The position numbers and the translations under genes were made by a program. 64,000 bases of DNA from Phylloscopus collybita. Taxonomy: Eukaryota; Chordata; Aves; Passeriformes; Phylloscopidae. Numbering within the stretch: the first letter of the stretch is position 1; each line of letters opens with the position of its first letter. Below the pieces are notes generated by a model that ran no database searches, had not been told where the DNA came from, and saw only the letters and a list, made by a program, of their open reading frames with translations. Positions 1-12,087 of this stretch are shown one piece after another. Location of the stretch: the NCBI GenBank assembly GCA_027886175.1, contig JAJNNQ010000004.1, positions 18,023,501 through 18,087,500 on the forward strand, given 5' to 3'.

Positions 1-160
1 AAAATAACATCCAGAGATGCCACAAATTAGCTAAATAAGGTTTAGGGGTTTTGGTTTATCTGGTAAAGTGTGAATACCTCACTTGAGAAGGCATTTCTGA
101 AATTTTTTTCTTTTGGAATTGTACAATACCCTGAAAATGCAAAATGTTAAAAATGCTTGC

Positions 161-194
161 AGAGTCTTATTTATAACAGAGTCTTATTTATAAC
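161..194. repeat. Perfect 17-bp tandem duplication
   Basis: agagtcttatttataac occurs twice back to back (161-177 and 178-194), followed by a partial third start (agag). Recent small duplication in non-coding DNA. Confidence 0.9.
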
Positions 195-811
195 AGAGCA
201 TTTCTAAATATAGATATTTCAGAAAATACAGGGCAAAGAGAGAGTTTACAGCAACCAAAAACCCCAAAACACAGCAATGTGAGTTACAGCCACATCTGCA
301 GACCAATTCCTGATGCATGAAAGGAGGAAAGGAAGGCTGGAAACGTTTCCTTTGGTGCTCCCCACTTCCCATCTGGCAGTTGTGAATTCTGCTCCACGAG
401 ATAAATAACTAGTGAAGAGTGAAGAGCTGCAGCACATCCCTGGGCCTGACGGGCTGACTACCTGTCACATAATGTTGGGAGTAGGATTATGCCTGAAAAG
501 GTTGACAGAGCACAGATTTATCTCTCTAAATCAAACACTGTGTGTTTAGCTAGACTCAGTGAACTTTAACTAATTAGCCCATCATTACAGTAAATTCATA
601 TCGAGTAATTTTTGAAAGGCTAAAGCCAGAGCCCAGAGTATTTACACTTAACCTGAGGTACTGATAGTAACAGTGAGCTATTGGGAGAGATTGCTTCCTA
701 AAAAAACAGCAAATGCAACCTTTTCATGCCAATTGTTCGAGGTGAAGCCCTTTCTAAAATAGACATTAAAAAAAAAAAAACCACCTAAAAATATACATCT
801 ATCTAAACAGA

Positions 812-938
812 GATGAGCTCAGCTGGTCAAAGCAGGGTGCTGAACCCACCGAAGTTAAGGGTCAATCCATGCATAGACCATTCACTTAACACTTGGATTT
901 GATGATCCCTTCCAACTCAGAATATTCTGTGATTTCTG
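812..938 (+). mobile_element. tRNA-headed SINE with CR1-like tail (TguSINE1-like)
   Basis: The first part, gatgagctcagctggtcaaa and gcagggtgctga, resembles a tRNA 5' half with an internal pol III A box (tRNA-Ile type: agctcagttggttagagc..ggtgctaa). A degenerate B box (gggtcaatcc) follows. The tail, acttggatttgatgatccc, then ttccaactcagaatattctg and tgatttctgtg, is a CR1 3' end. This head-plus-tail structure is that of TguSINE1, a songbird SINE mobilised by CR1. Ends are approximate and I could not define target-site duplications. Confidence 0.72.
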
Positions 939-2417
939 TGGGTTATTTATGTACAGAAAAAAGGAGTTGAAATTGGAAATCAAAAGGCTACAAAATCCCA
1001 TAAACATAATTTTTCCATTTCTTCTATGTTTTATATCATGTTTTAAATAAAAGAAAGAAATAAAGATATTCATATCTGTAAGAAAAATCTGGTAAAAAAA
1101 CACCTAAAATCATAATCATAATCATAGAAAGACTTTCAGAAAACAAAAAAGGATATAATTTTGAAGTAACAAAACCATGTTTATCTTTCAGTTTGCAGCA
1201 ATGTGAATCTGTTCTTGCTGCAATGGGTGGTGCAGAACGAGTGCAAGGACTGCTGAGGGAGAGGCAGAAATCTCCTGTGCTTGGAGGCTTGGGGCTGCAA
1301 CTCTGCCTTTGGCTGCTCTGTTCTGCTCTGCCTGTACTGACGTGTGGATCAGGCTCTCAGAAAAGAACAGGGAACGTAACACGGGAGAGGTGGAGCTGCT
1401 TTTGGCCAGAGAGATAGAGTTCCCAGACTGCACTTGAAACAAAAAATGGGATGGGAGAGTCTTTGTCCAATTGAGAAGGTCTGAATCTGCTCCGCACTGA
1501 TTAATATTTGTACAGAAAGGAGGAGGGAGAATTGCAGCCTCCTGCTCTCCCTGAATTCCAGAAAAACCCAAACCCTTTCCAAGCTATGGAAAAGCTTCTC
1601 CCACACAAGACAGAGCAGCTCGAGGTGTGGGCTGTGCCTGGCACTGAGGCTCACCCAGCTCAGAGTGCTGAGATTCATACCACATGCTCATCCTCTCCAG
1701 GTGATGCTGCACTCACCTGACAACATTTCCCGGGCTCTGGAGTACCCAGGGCTGCTGTCCCTGTTTCCTGTCACTCCAGGTCACATCACTGCACCACCCA
1801 CATCAGTAAAACACACTACTGAGCCCCTTTTCAGTAAGGGAAACCAGAGCCCTCTCTGCATTTCAATTCCTGATACAATCTGTACAAAACACCAGCTCTT
1901 AATTTGATTTCTAGATAAAAGATTTTTTTTTTTTTTAAACAGAACTTCTGTTCACATCCGGTCCCTATTTGCCATTGCTTTTGCAATTAAATAATTGAGT
2001 TTGTTTCTAAACATTCCTACAAGTGTCTCTTGTTTCCATATTAAATACAACCTGTTAATAGCTGGAGCTGCAATTTGTTGGGTTTTTTTTCTTGTATTCA
2101 GAGGCTTCTATTGAGATTCAACTGCCTTTTGTTCACTTACAAGAAAAGATGTTTTAGGAAGGAATACATCTTCATATTTTGTAAATTGAACAATGGACCA
2201 TTAAACACCTCTCTGGAGCAGATCCCAGTTTCCATCTGGGTTCATGGCCATCCTTAGAACATCTATGAAGTCAAACAAGAACCTGGTAATATGTGAAAAT
2301 TTAACACACCTGTCTAAAAGTATTGTACAGTTATTGTCTGAGGAAGTCTAAATAGAAATTCCTAATTCCTTTTTGAAATTCATTCTACTATATTAATCTC
2401 TATTCCTTAATCCTTGG

Positions 2418-2421
<4 letters not shown>

Positions 2422-2449
<28 letters not shown>
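2422..2449. repeat. Poly(A) run, about 28 bases
   Basis: Simple A homopolymer with no recognisable retroposed sequence next to it. Confidence 0.85.
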
Positions 2450-2451
<2 letters not shown>

Positions 2452-3871
2452 AAAAACATTTTAAGAGCTCCAATTTTCATTTACAGCAAGCCATGTCACA
2501 TTCAAAATCTGTAGTCCTAAACCCTACAAAAGTTATTTTATGCTAGAAAACACAAACTGGTCAAACAATATTTTTCAAATGTACTCTAACCTCTATCCTT
2601 AAAAGGTTCCTTTATAAGCTAATTTTCTAAAAGTCCTGAGCAATCTAAAGTTGCAGCCACCGTGCTTAAAGATGACAATGTGCAATTAAAATCCACAGAT
2701 TCTCTCACACTTCCATACATGTAATTCTCAGAGTAACACTGCCTTATTATCAATATTTTGCAGGAACTTGTCTCTCAGATTGGTATTTCAGTGATCCTTA
2801 AAGAATCCTCTTGCATCATTTCTGAGATATTTTGATCTTGTGGCAGGCTTTAGAATAATTTCTCCCTTTTTCCACCATCTATAAGCCTCTTTGAAACAAA
2901 GCCATGAATATGCAAGCATGAATTTGGTCTCTTTGTTCTTCAATACATGAACTGCAAAGGAACTGCAGGGCATGGGAGATGTACATTGGAAAAATTACCA
3001 GACACATGAAGATTTGAACTATTTTTGTCCTGTTCTAACTCCTCTTGAGTTTGCTACCAGCTCTAGACATGACTACAAAGGCCAGAGAACATTTCCCGCA
3101 GCTCTAAACAAAGATTATGGGTGGGTTTGTTGCTGTTTTGTTTGGGTTGTGGGTTAGTTTTTAAATGATTTCTTTTTTTTAATAAAATTTTCTCTGTAAC
3201 CTCCAGTTATAGAGACTTTAAGCAGTTCAAACCTTTGCTTCCCTGAAAACATCAACAGGTTTTTCTAAGTCAGGGATTCTAGCCACACACAAGAATTGAA
3301 AATTGCCTGGAAGATGTTTCTACTGACATCTGGAGGAAAAATGTGCTCCGAAATCAGGAACTGGACAGCAAGCAAGGCGAGAACTGCCTCAGCACAGGAA
3401 CTGTGGTGCTCAAAGGGGTTTCAAAAAGAACAACTGCTTAAGAAACATTTCTGTTTTATTACTCGTCTCCCCTGCTCCATAATAATTTGTTTAATGTTAG
3501 GTCCTACTTTTATTTACGACAGCTTATTGTATTCATCCTGAAAGGAAATAACAGGGCAGGTGTGAAGGCAAAGCAGGTCTGAAAGCATCCCAGGAAATTG
3601 CAGAGAACAAAACCTCCCAAGGATGGCAAGCAATGAGCTGTGTCTAGAAAACCATTGGTGAAAATTCAAAAACAATCTTGATAGCACGTGAAGCGTCAGT
3701 GCCAAAGAGTCGTGCAGACCATTTCAGAGAGCTCTCTAAACATTAAATGTCCCTGGGAAATGCAAACACCCACAGCCTTTCTGCTCTTCTGGATGACAAA
3801 CAAAAACCTCAAGAGACCACAGTGTACTGAAGCCTTTCAGGATGTCTTTCCCTCAAATCTGTACAGGTGTG

Positions 3872-4106
3872 CATTGTGAGGATGATTTTTTTTTTTTGTT
3901 TCCATTTTAAAGGGAACACGTTTCTAAAATAACATAATAGCAAAAAAAAGGCATTATTGCCAGTATTCCCACAGGAGAGGGAGAAATAATTCAGCTTGGA
4001 GGGCCCCAGCATTTTCTGTTCTGTGATCAGGTTCCATTGTCAGCTCACCTGGCTCTGAGCTCTCTAAAAATTATGTCCAAAGCACAATAGGATGGAGGAC
4101 CCAAAA
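3872..4106 (+). repeat. Left arm of a 235/255-bp inverted repeat pair
   Basis: This stretch, from cattgtgaggat to ggaggacccaaaa, is matched on the opposite strand by 5208-5462 over almost its full length. Shared blocks include gccagtattccc, gagaaataattcag, cagcattttctgttctgtga and ggttccattgtcagctcacc. The arms differ by scattered substitutions and small indels. The family is unknown to me. Confidence 0.9.
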
Positions 4107-5008
4107 CACTCATGGCAAGAGAGGGAGGTCTCAGTGGGTATTTAAATGCTGAGGTGTTTGCAAAATGTGGTCACTCAGAGGACAAGGCCAGCCCTGCAGG
4201 GCCACCAGCCCAGGCTGTGCTGCAGTGTCTGACCACAGGGACCCAGGCAAGGACTAAAGGCTTTTCTGCTTCTCCCTCCCATGATAGAATTTCACCCTCC
4301 AGTTCAGCCAACACGGAATTAGAGTTCTGCAGACCTTGGACAGCACCACCCCACACTGAGCAGCAGCAATCTCTCTGGAACAGGCTTTGTGCTCCACTCC
4401 TTGCTTGGTTTTTGACTGCTCCATCCTTTCCCCTCCTGTCCTACCAATAAGGGCTTCAGCACAAATGCCATTCCAGCTAACTGCTAAAGCTGCTTTATTA
4501 TACAGGTTCACCCACCTCCCTAAATTCTCCCCGCTCAGTGCTACAGAACTTTCTGATTCTTTAACAACATATTTTAAGAGATTTTCCTAAGAAGTTTAAC
4601 AACAACTCAGAAATTGATTCATATCTGTTCACTGAGATGATGAGATCCTTTAAAACAAAATCATGATTGCCTTCAGTGAAGAGACATCTTGTTTTGAAAT
4701 GTGTATTCCTTAGTAATAGTGTTTCTATTATTTCAAAAAAAGTAAATACTCAGAAGACTCCATAAACATAATTCCAGCTTCCTTCTGAGTGGTTACCCAT
4801 CAGGAGAAAAAAATGAAATTTCTGGTAAATCTCCCTTTAAGGTTTACAGTCTGGTAAAGTAGATTTAAAAATAAAATAAGCTTTCATCAAAACCATCTTG
4901 TACTGAACAGATTTTACAAGTAAAGAAACTGCCAGTCATCTTTGGAATGTCTGACAGGAATGATAAAGTATTTTTTCAGGAATGAATCACCAGATCTAGG
5001 TGGTTTTT

Positions 5009-5078
5009 CTTGTTCTGGTTTGATTTTTTGGTAGTTTTTCTTTTTTTTGGGGGGGGTGGTTTGTCTTGTTTTGGTTTT
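5009..5078. repeat. T/G-rich low-complexity stretch between the inverted arms
   Basis: Runs of T with TTGTT, GGTTT and a G8 run. Composition is the complement of the A/C-rich tracts elsewhere in the window. Confidence 0.75.
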
Positions 5079-5207
5079 TTTGTTAGGAAATAATTATTTT
5101 CCAAATTGTTGATTCAACATCTTGCTGGATTTTGATCAGCCCCCAGTAATGATGGAATTTGTTGTTGTTCTCATACTTAAATTCAGCTGTGAGAAGTCAT
5201 AAGGACC

Positions 5208-5462
5208 TTTTGGGTCCTCCATCCCATTCTGTTTTGGACATAATTCTCACAGAGTGAGCTGTAAGAATGAGCTGTATTCTCACAGCCAGGTGAGCTGACA
5301 ATGGAACCTGATCACAGAACAGAAAATGCTGGGGCCTTCCAAACTGAATTATTTCTCCCCCTCCTGAGGGAATACTGGCAATAATGCCTTATTCCCCCTA
5401 TTATGTTATTTTAGAAATGTGTTCCCTTTAAAATGAAGAAAAAAAAACATATCCTCACAATG
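5208..5462 (-). repeat. Right arm of the inverted repeat pair
   Basis: Reverse-complement counterpart of 3872-4106, from ttttgggtcctccatccca to atatcctcacaatg. It is about 20 bases longer, mainly because of an extra segment near 5235-5275 where gagctgta and attctcacag are duplicated locally. The arms enclose 1,101 bp without an identifiable transposase or other gene. Confidence 0.9.
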
Positions 5463-8400
5463 ACTGAACATTTTCCCTATTTTTCAGTATGGTATGTCTA
5501 TTTTAATTTGTAATTTAAATTTGTAGGGAAAAATGCAGGAAGGCTGCCATTCCACTCTAGTAATATATTCATGGAATTACAGACACATAGACAGCGTTGT
5601 AAAATTTTATGTACTCGCCTTATAATTATTTAAATAGAATCTTCTTCACCAACAGAAGAAATACCCAATGCAACAAAAAAAAACTGGAAGAAAAAAATGC
5701 AGAAATCACAGAGAAAATGAGAAGTGAATGCAATGTAGATCTAAGGAAGAACTCCAGTATCTTTGTTATTTTTAGACCTCCATCTGGAAGGCTCTGTACA
5801 GTGTGTATATAGTTCTTAAATAACAATATTATGACATTATATACTTCCATGAGAGGGTAAAGGAGATGAGCTAATGCACACACTAATAGATGTATTAGTG
5901 ATAATGTTCTTACAAAATCTTATATCAAAGCCTATTATATCACTTTTTCCTTCAAAAGAGAAATCAGGTGTGTAACATCCAGAGGTCTCCTAATGAGACA
6001 ACAAATCATCTCAAAGGTTCTCTTCTGCAGTGTGTTTTGAGGATGGCTAAATAAAACCAGCTCTTTCAAGGTCGGTGTCTGGTTTTTACAGAATAAAGGC
6101 AACTCCAGAATTTGAAACTAGTTCCTCAAACTACAGGACTACCAGAATTACCATTACTGTACATCATCAATATCTCACATCTGGTTTTAGTCATCATTAA
6201 AAATAACTTCACCCTAATTGCAGCACCCTTTAGAATATAACAGCATTGAAACTGAAACAACCTAGCAGTGCAAATGTCCTACAATTAACCAGCATGGATG
6301 GTGTTCAGGATGTGAGAGCAATTCTGGAACTACATACATTACAAATGTACCAGCTCGGCTACATTACGTTGAGGCAATAATGTGCAATAATTAGATGAAG
6401 CACCTGTGCTGCAGTTTCAGGAATGCAGTGGAGATACCAACAGGAAATTGGGTTTGAAATTATGATTGACCACGTCTCAACACAGCTCCTGAAATTTCAG
6501 CTTGCCTTCAGCACAACACTGAATGCACCCTGACAAAGTGCATTGTCATGCAAAGCCAGGCCTGCAGTCTTTTAAGCCCAATACAAGGTAAATAAATGGC
6601 CAGAGATGCTTTGTAGAAAGATGCAAAAAAATCACAGTATAAAACCAGCCAACAACCTGCCAATACACAAAACAGCTCCCTAAAATGATCTCCCAAATTC
6701 CTAGAAGCATAAAAGCAATCAAATTGAGGACGAGGTGATATTACAAAATCTATACCACAAAAATGGTAACATTTTCCACTTGTAATAAGCTGTAAAGATC
6801 AAACTCTGGTTTTGGGTAGCGCATCTCTGACGAGCATCATAATAACAGCACAAGTTCAAGCACAGAACACAGGTTGCATTGTCCATTCCACACGTGGTGT
6901 CCTCCTCTGCAGAGCTTCTCCAAAAGCACTGCTGGTCTTGACCTGTCCCTCTGCCACTTCACACCTGTGTTAGATCTTTAACTTATCCCCTCAGAGATTA
7001 TTAAGCTAAAAACATCAGGAAAATAAAATTACTGGAGGGAACTGCAATGCTGGCCTCTCACAGAAGGACATAGCTAAGATGATATCAGCACTCTGTAACT
7101 GAGCAGCATTATTTTGGGTGTGCTGAACACACAATCTTATTTTCTCCTGCTAATGCAACAAGAAAATTAGAAGTTTCATGCTTTGCTCTGTTACATCATA
7201 ACCCACAGGATAAATATTGTCCTTGCAGGAAGGAAACTAATTGAGTTCTTACAGTTCAGGTGACAGCCACAATTAAGAACTCCAGGCCAGTGTCTCCGTG
7301 CTGAGGTTGGGGGACTCAATTCTACACTGTGTGCCCAGAACAGGATGGAACAGAAATCCTCCCTAATCTACAAAATAACCATTTGGACCTAATGTCACTT
7401 CAATTAATCCCCTCCCAAGTCATACACTGCAACAGTGATTTTCATCTCTTTCCTTTCCATTCATTATGTATATATATTAAAATATTAAAGCCAATGTGCT
7501 TTACCTCAATAAACAGTACTGTGGGAGAAATTTTTTTTCAAATAGAAGTGTTTCACAATAATTGCATGATAACAGTGTCAGCACTGACAAAGAAAATTCA
7601 AATGGCCAAATGCAAATTAAGTTAGCCTTGCATATCGTTCATTACTACTCATGTAGTTGGTAAATGAATGCATGAATATCCTTCTTCTGCATGTAAAGGA
7701 AGTTGCTCTAACTTCAGCTACTGCATAAAGATGTAGCCTAAACACAGCAATCAATCCCTGGAAATGGAGGCCTTCCCATCTAGCAGGACTCAACTCATTA
7801 AAATAGAACAGTTTTCAGATTCAGTGTGAATTAATAAATAAATGAATTCAGAACGGTGAGTGACTTCCAGCTCATACAAAATCTTCCTACGTGACCTCAG
7901 CAGCCTCCTCCTGGATCACTCTTTTTGATAGGCTGGTTAATGTGAAGAATTCCCTGGTCCTTTGTTTTATTTCTAAAAATCTATTTCACAACACAGGACA
8001 TTCAAAGAGGCTTTTGGGTTTCTAAGGGCTTTTAGGAGGTTCAGAGGCAACTGTGCCAAATCAACTGAGAGAAAAAAGCTCCATAATAAGCATTGTGTGT
8101 GAATTTAGAGCTGTTCTGGGCGTCTGCAGACTCCTGTGATCAAACAGAGCAAAACAACTTTAAAGAAATAAATATAAAAAAGACAAATATGTATGAAAAT
8201 TTAAAATTAAACACAACACTCAGTTTCAAGGTTTGGAACACTGTGCAGCACAAGCTCAGATGTTCTGTGGTACTAACTGCAAATGCCACGAGGCTGCAGA
8301 AAAATCCTCAGTGGAACTCCTATCATCATTCGTGGACAGTGGGTTTTTACTTCAAAAGGCACAAAATTTTAGAATTTCCTACTTTTGGATCTTAAGGCAA

Positions 8401-9160
8401 TTCAATGAGTGTAAAGTAACAGCAGTGCTGATTTTTAAAAATGCTGAAACTTGAAAAATATTCTGGAACTTTACAGACTTTCCCCACTGCACTGAAATGC
8501 ACTCTGAAGCACACTGATAAAAGCAAGGGGTACAGAACTCTCCTTAGCCTGGGTAAATAATTAAATGCTTTAGATGAACAACAAACTCAGAGGTAATTAA
8601 TTACAATTACATAGCACAACAACTTTCTGAAGGACATTTAGCAGAACATGCACATGGCTTTGACATTTCATGGCACATTTTTGTTTGCTTGGGAAACATT
8701 CTTGTTTTGGGAAGTAAGAATACATTAAATGGCAAATAACAACTTAGGTTTAGAGAAAGCAGCACCAATAGATACAGAGTCCAGAGCTCACAATCCCATT
8801 TCTCTGTGTCTGTTGAGTTCACCAAACATTTATAAACCCTGCACACTCTCTAGGCCAACACGTGAACAATCTCCTGCATACCAAGATCAGCAAACCAGTT
8901 TTAAAGACAACAAATCAATCTCCAGCACGTGCTTCAGAGAAAGGTAACACACCATAGAGGTAAAAGCAAGTACGCAAATGTACATGATTCTCCAAATTCT
9001 GTCTTTCAGTCTTGGTCCTGAGGTGTTTCTAGAGCCTCTTCAGTCCTTGCCTGCTCTAAGGAATGAGGTGTCCATCTAAAAACATGGAGAATCCTGAAGC
9101 TCTTTACTACCTTTTTGTCTACCTCTCCATCTTGCCTGTAAGGAGAACTCCTCTGAAAAC

Positions 9161-9232
9161 TCATAGAATTCAGGTTGGGGCTGCAAGGAACCTTAAAAAT
9201 AATCTATTTCCAACCCCCCACCATGGGCACGT
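9161..9232 (-). mobile_element. CR1 LINE 3' end fragment
   Basis: On the minus strand this reads ccatggtggggggttggaaa, then a degenerate segment with aaggttccttgcagccccaa, ending cctgaattctatgag. It follows the familiar CR1 end pattern (ttggaa..gatga..ttaaggtcccttccaaccc..attctatga) with many substitutions. Old, 5'-truncated copy on the same strand as DIAPH2. The high-coordinate boundary is approximate. Confidence 0.65.
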
Positions 9233-10688
9233 CCTCCTGTCAAATAAAATCTCCAATCTTCTTTCATGCCAGGCCACCAGAAAAATCTATTATCTACACA
9301 CTCCTTTAATTACAAAAGCCATAAGACAAAATGCAGACATAGTAAAAATAGATGATACCACAAATACCTATTTTTAAACAGCTCTGGGACTGTTTATGGA
9401 GCTCTCAGGACTCAGGTAATTTGCTGAGATTCAGTTTGAATGGTGCCCATATTTATATTTAGAAATAAAGCAAACTTAAATCTACAATAATGCCATGATA
9501 GCAAAATGAGTGAATTTATTATTGGTGATCTTCTTTAGCTCTTGCTATTATAGATAGGGTAATTTTGAAGCACTTGGATCATGTGTGAATCTCTTTAGTC
9601 CACAAGACCTGACTGTAAGCAAAAATCCTCCATTACACAACTGAATAGCAAACATGGTTGTAAATACTCAGCTCCTAAAAGTAAAAATGTTTGAAAAGAT
9701 AAAAAAGTTTAAAATACAAACTGGTTTTTAAACTCGGGACTAAATTTTTATAGTCCATTATGGATATTTCCAACTTCATAACAGGTATTTAATGTTAAGG
9801 ATCTGTTCCTCTGAAAGATATTTTATTGACCACAAAATCAGTGCATCTCCCACCTCCTTGCATTTTAACATTTATGATATTCTCACCAATTCACAGATGC
9901 AAGCATATCAAAACCCAGCTTATTTAGACAACTGTCACATCCAGAATGACTGACAATGTTTTCAGGAATGCAAATTTGCTTTGACTGAAGGTTTTTATTT
10001 TAATGTGGTTCAGATAAATGAGGATTGTGCATCCAGAAACTCAACTCACCATCCAGATTTTATTTAATATAATCAGTGCAAAGGTAAAATTAGTTTGGCA
10101 AGGTAGACAAGCAAGCGTGGGTATTTAAACACAAGACACAATATTCCTGAAGTGATAACCTTTTATTAGAATTCTGATGCAATGTAAAATATCCACCTGC
10201 TTAAACAAACCCGTATTTTAAATCAGAATGCCTGAATGCCACATGAAAATTATCAAGAATCATTAAAAAACAGGAACACTCCACATTGCCACAACCTCTT
10301 TTTCTCTGGCAAAAGTTAAACAAGGAGTGGAAGCCCTTCAGCTGGCTCCCACCAAAGACACAAATCAGATGCTGAGACTGAACCAGGGAGGTTGATTGTC
10401 TCCCTTTCACTCTCAAGGTGTACTCTTAGTATGGAAATAATAACAGAGCAGCACCTGATTTGATTTTGATGCAGGAATTAAAAACTAATCCAAAATGTGT
10501 GCTAAGAGAGTACAGGAAATCCTCAAGAAATTCACTGAGATCTAACACAGAAGAATCTTCATCCATGTCCTCTGCAGCACTGCATTCCCACAGAAACAAT
10601 GGCCCAGGGCATCAGGGAAGTTGCCAGAGTTTGTATATATGGGAGAGGGCCCTGGTTATTACCATTTCTAAAAGAAATTAAATTCGAT

Positions 10689-10732
10689 GGCAAAAAAAAA
10701 CAAACAAACCAAACCAAAAAACAAACCAAAAT
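10689..10732. repeat. A/C-rich CAAA/CCAAA stretch
   Basis: A run of A followed by CAAAC, CAAACC and AAACC units, on the 3'-flank side of the last recognised DIAPH2 exon. Simple low-complexity sequence. Confidence 0.75.
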
Positions 10733-12030
10733 CTAAGAAACTTAATAGAAAGAACCTTAGTAGAATAGTTAGCTCTGTGCAGAAATTTGCTTAAGCTAAT
10801 TTAGAGAAAGACTTATTCCTGAATTGGTCTTCTTTTAATAATTTCATAGCCCAGGGCCAGGAAAAAGGGCAGGGATTATTGTGCAGCAGCAGTGCCGGAT
10901 GCAGATTTTAATGGACCCTGTGATAAATGCCACCCAACACTGTTCTTTAGTAGACGAATATTGACAAACTTGCAAAATGCAAGTGTATTTTTGGAAGAGG
11001 AACCAGCATTTCTAGAAACTGATTTCTAATTATTATTTTATAAGCTCTGTAAGCAAAGCAACCCACCGAAAGGACAATCTCTCTCCCTAAAATACAAAGG
11101 CTAGAAACAATAAAGGTGGAGTAATGAGCTTAGAAGAGAGAAACCACACAATGCTTTTGCACATTGAGAAGTCTACAGAAGAAAGAACACACACAAATAG
11201 AATTAAATGTAAAACTAGAGGAAGGGGGCAGGAATTTATTACTATTACTTCCATGACCAGATAACAAAACCATTTTTACTGGAAAAGTCTGGGGTTTTAA
11301 TGCAGCCCAGTAAAGCACAGCTTTTCATTTCCAAGCTTAGCAAACAAACATAATGCATTTAAACATATCTGAAATGGGTTTTATTTTTCTGAACCTGTCT
11401 GTACATTTCACCATTTGATTTCTGCCCAGCAGGACTGCTGCAATATTGAGCAGTCCCCCTGTGCTCTAGAGGAACAGAGCATCACACCCTTCCCTTCTCC
11501 ACCTCTTACCCAGTATGAATCTGACTGGAAATAAAGACATGACCATGTAAACACAAGTATTTTACAAGGTACAGCAGCAACTCCTGTAAAAAAAGGCAAA
11601 TTGAAGAGGTGGAATGACACTTCTGGGCTGGCTGTAAGCCTGTAGTAATTGGAGCTCTGTTACCCAAATTAATTAATACCACCCAGGTCCAAGCCACTCA
11701 CCTAAAGCCAGCAGGGAACATACACATGGGGGGGGTTTGGGCTTTTTTTTGCTGAGTTGTGGGGTTTGAGCCAAACTGATCAAAAATGGCACTAGTAGTG
11801 ATAATACAGTTTGATCCTTTTGAGTTAAATTCCCTTTGTGAAACCACTGGAAGAGAACACAACGAAAGCTAAATTTGCATGATCTTCTCGTTGCAGCCAC
11901 TGTGAGGGTATGAAACCTCTCTGGTTTTAATTTTCACCATGAGAAGATGCAAACAGAATAAGGAAGTTTGGAAAAAGATCTAGAGCACACACACAAACAA
12001 TGTACAAAAGTGAACTCAAGGTATTGCTGA

Positions 12031-12087
12031 GTGGTTTGGGGGGCATTTTCTTTGTGGGTTTTTTAGGGTTTGGAGAGGGTTTTTTGG
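12031..12087. repeat. G/T-rich stretch with G and T runs
   Basis: ggtttggggggc, gtgggttttttaggg and gagggttttttgg follow one another. A similar run (GGGGGGGG then T8) lies at 11729-11748. Low-complexity sequence with clustered G runs. Confidence 0.65.

Noticed and set aside
812..880. A functional tRNA gene
   Set aside because: The cloverleaf is incomplete, the B box is degenerate and a CR1 tail follows, so it is a SINE and not a tRNA gene.
1188..1571. 127-codon minus-strand open frame in a GC-richer patch
   Set aside because: Tested as a possible DIAPH2 terminal exon, but it lacks the basic Arg/Ser-rich tail. No known domain is visible.
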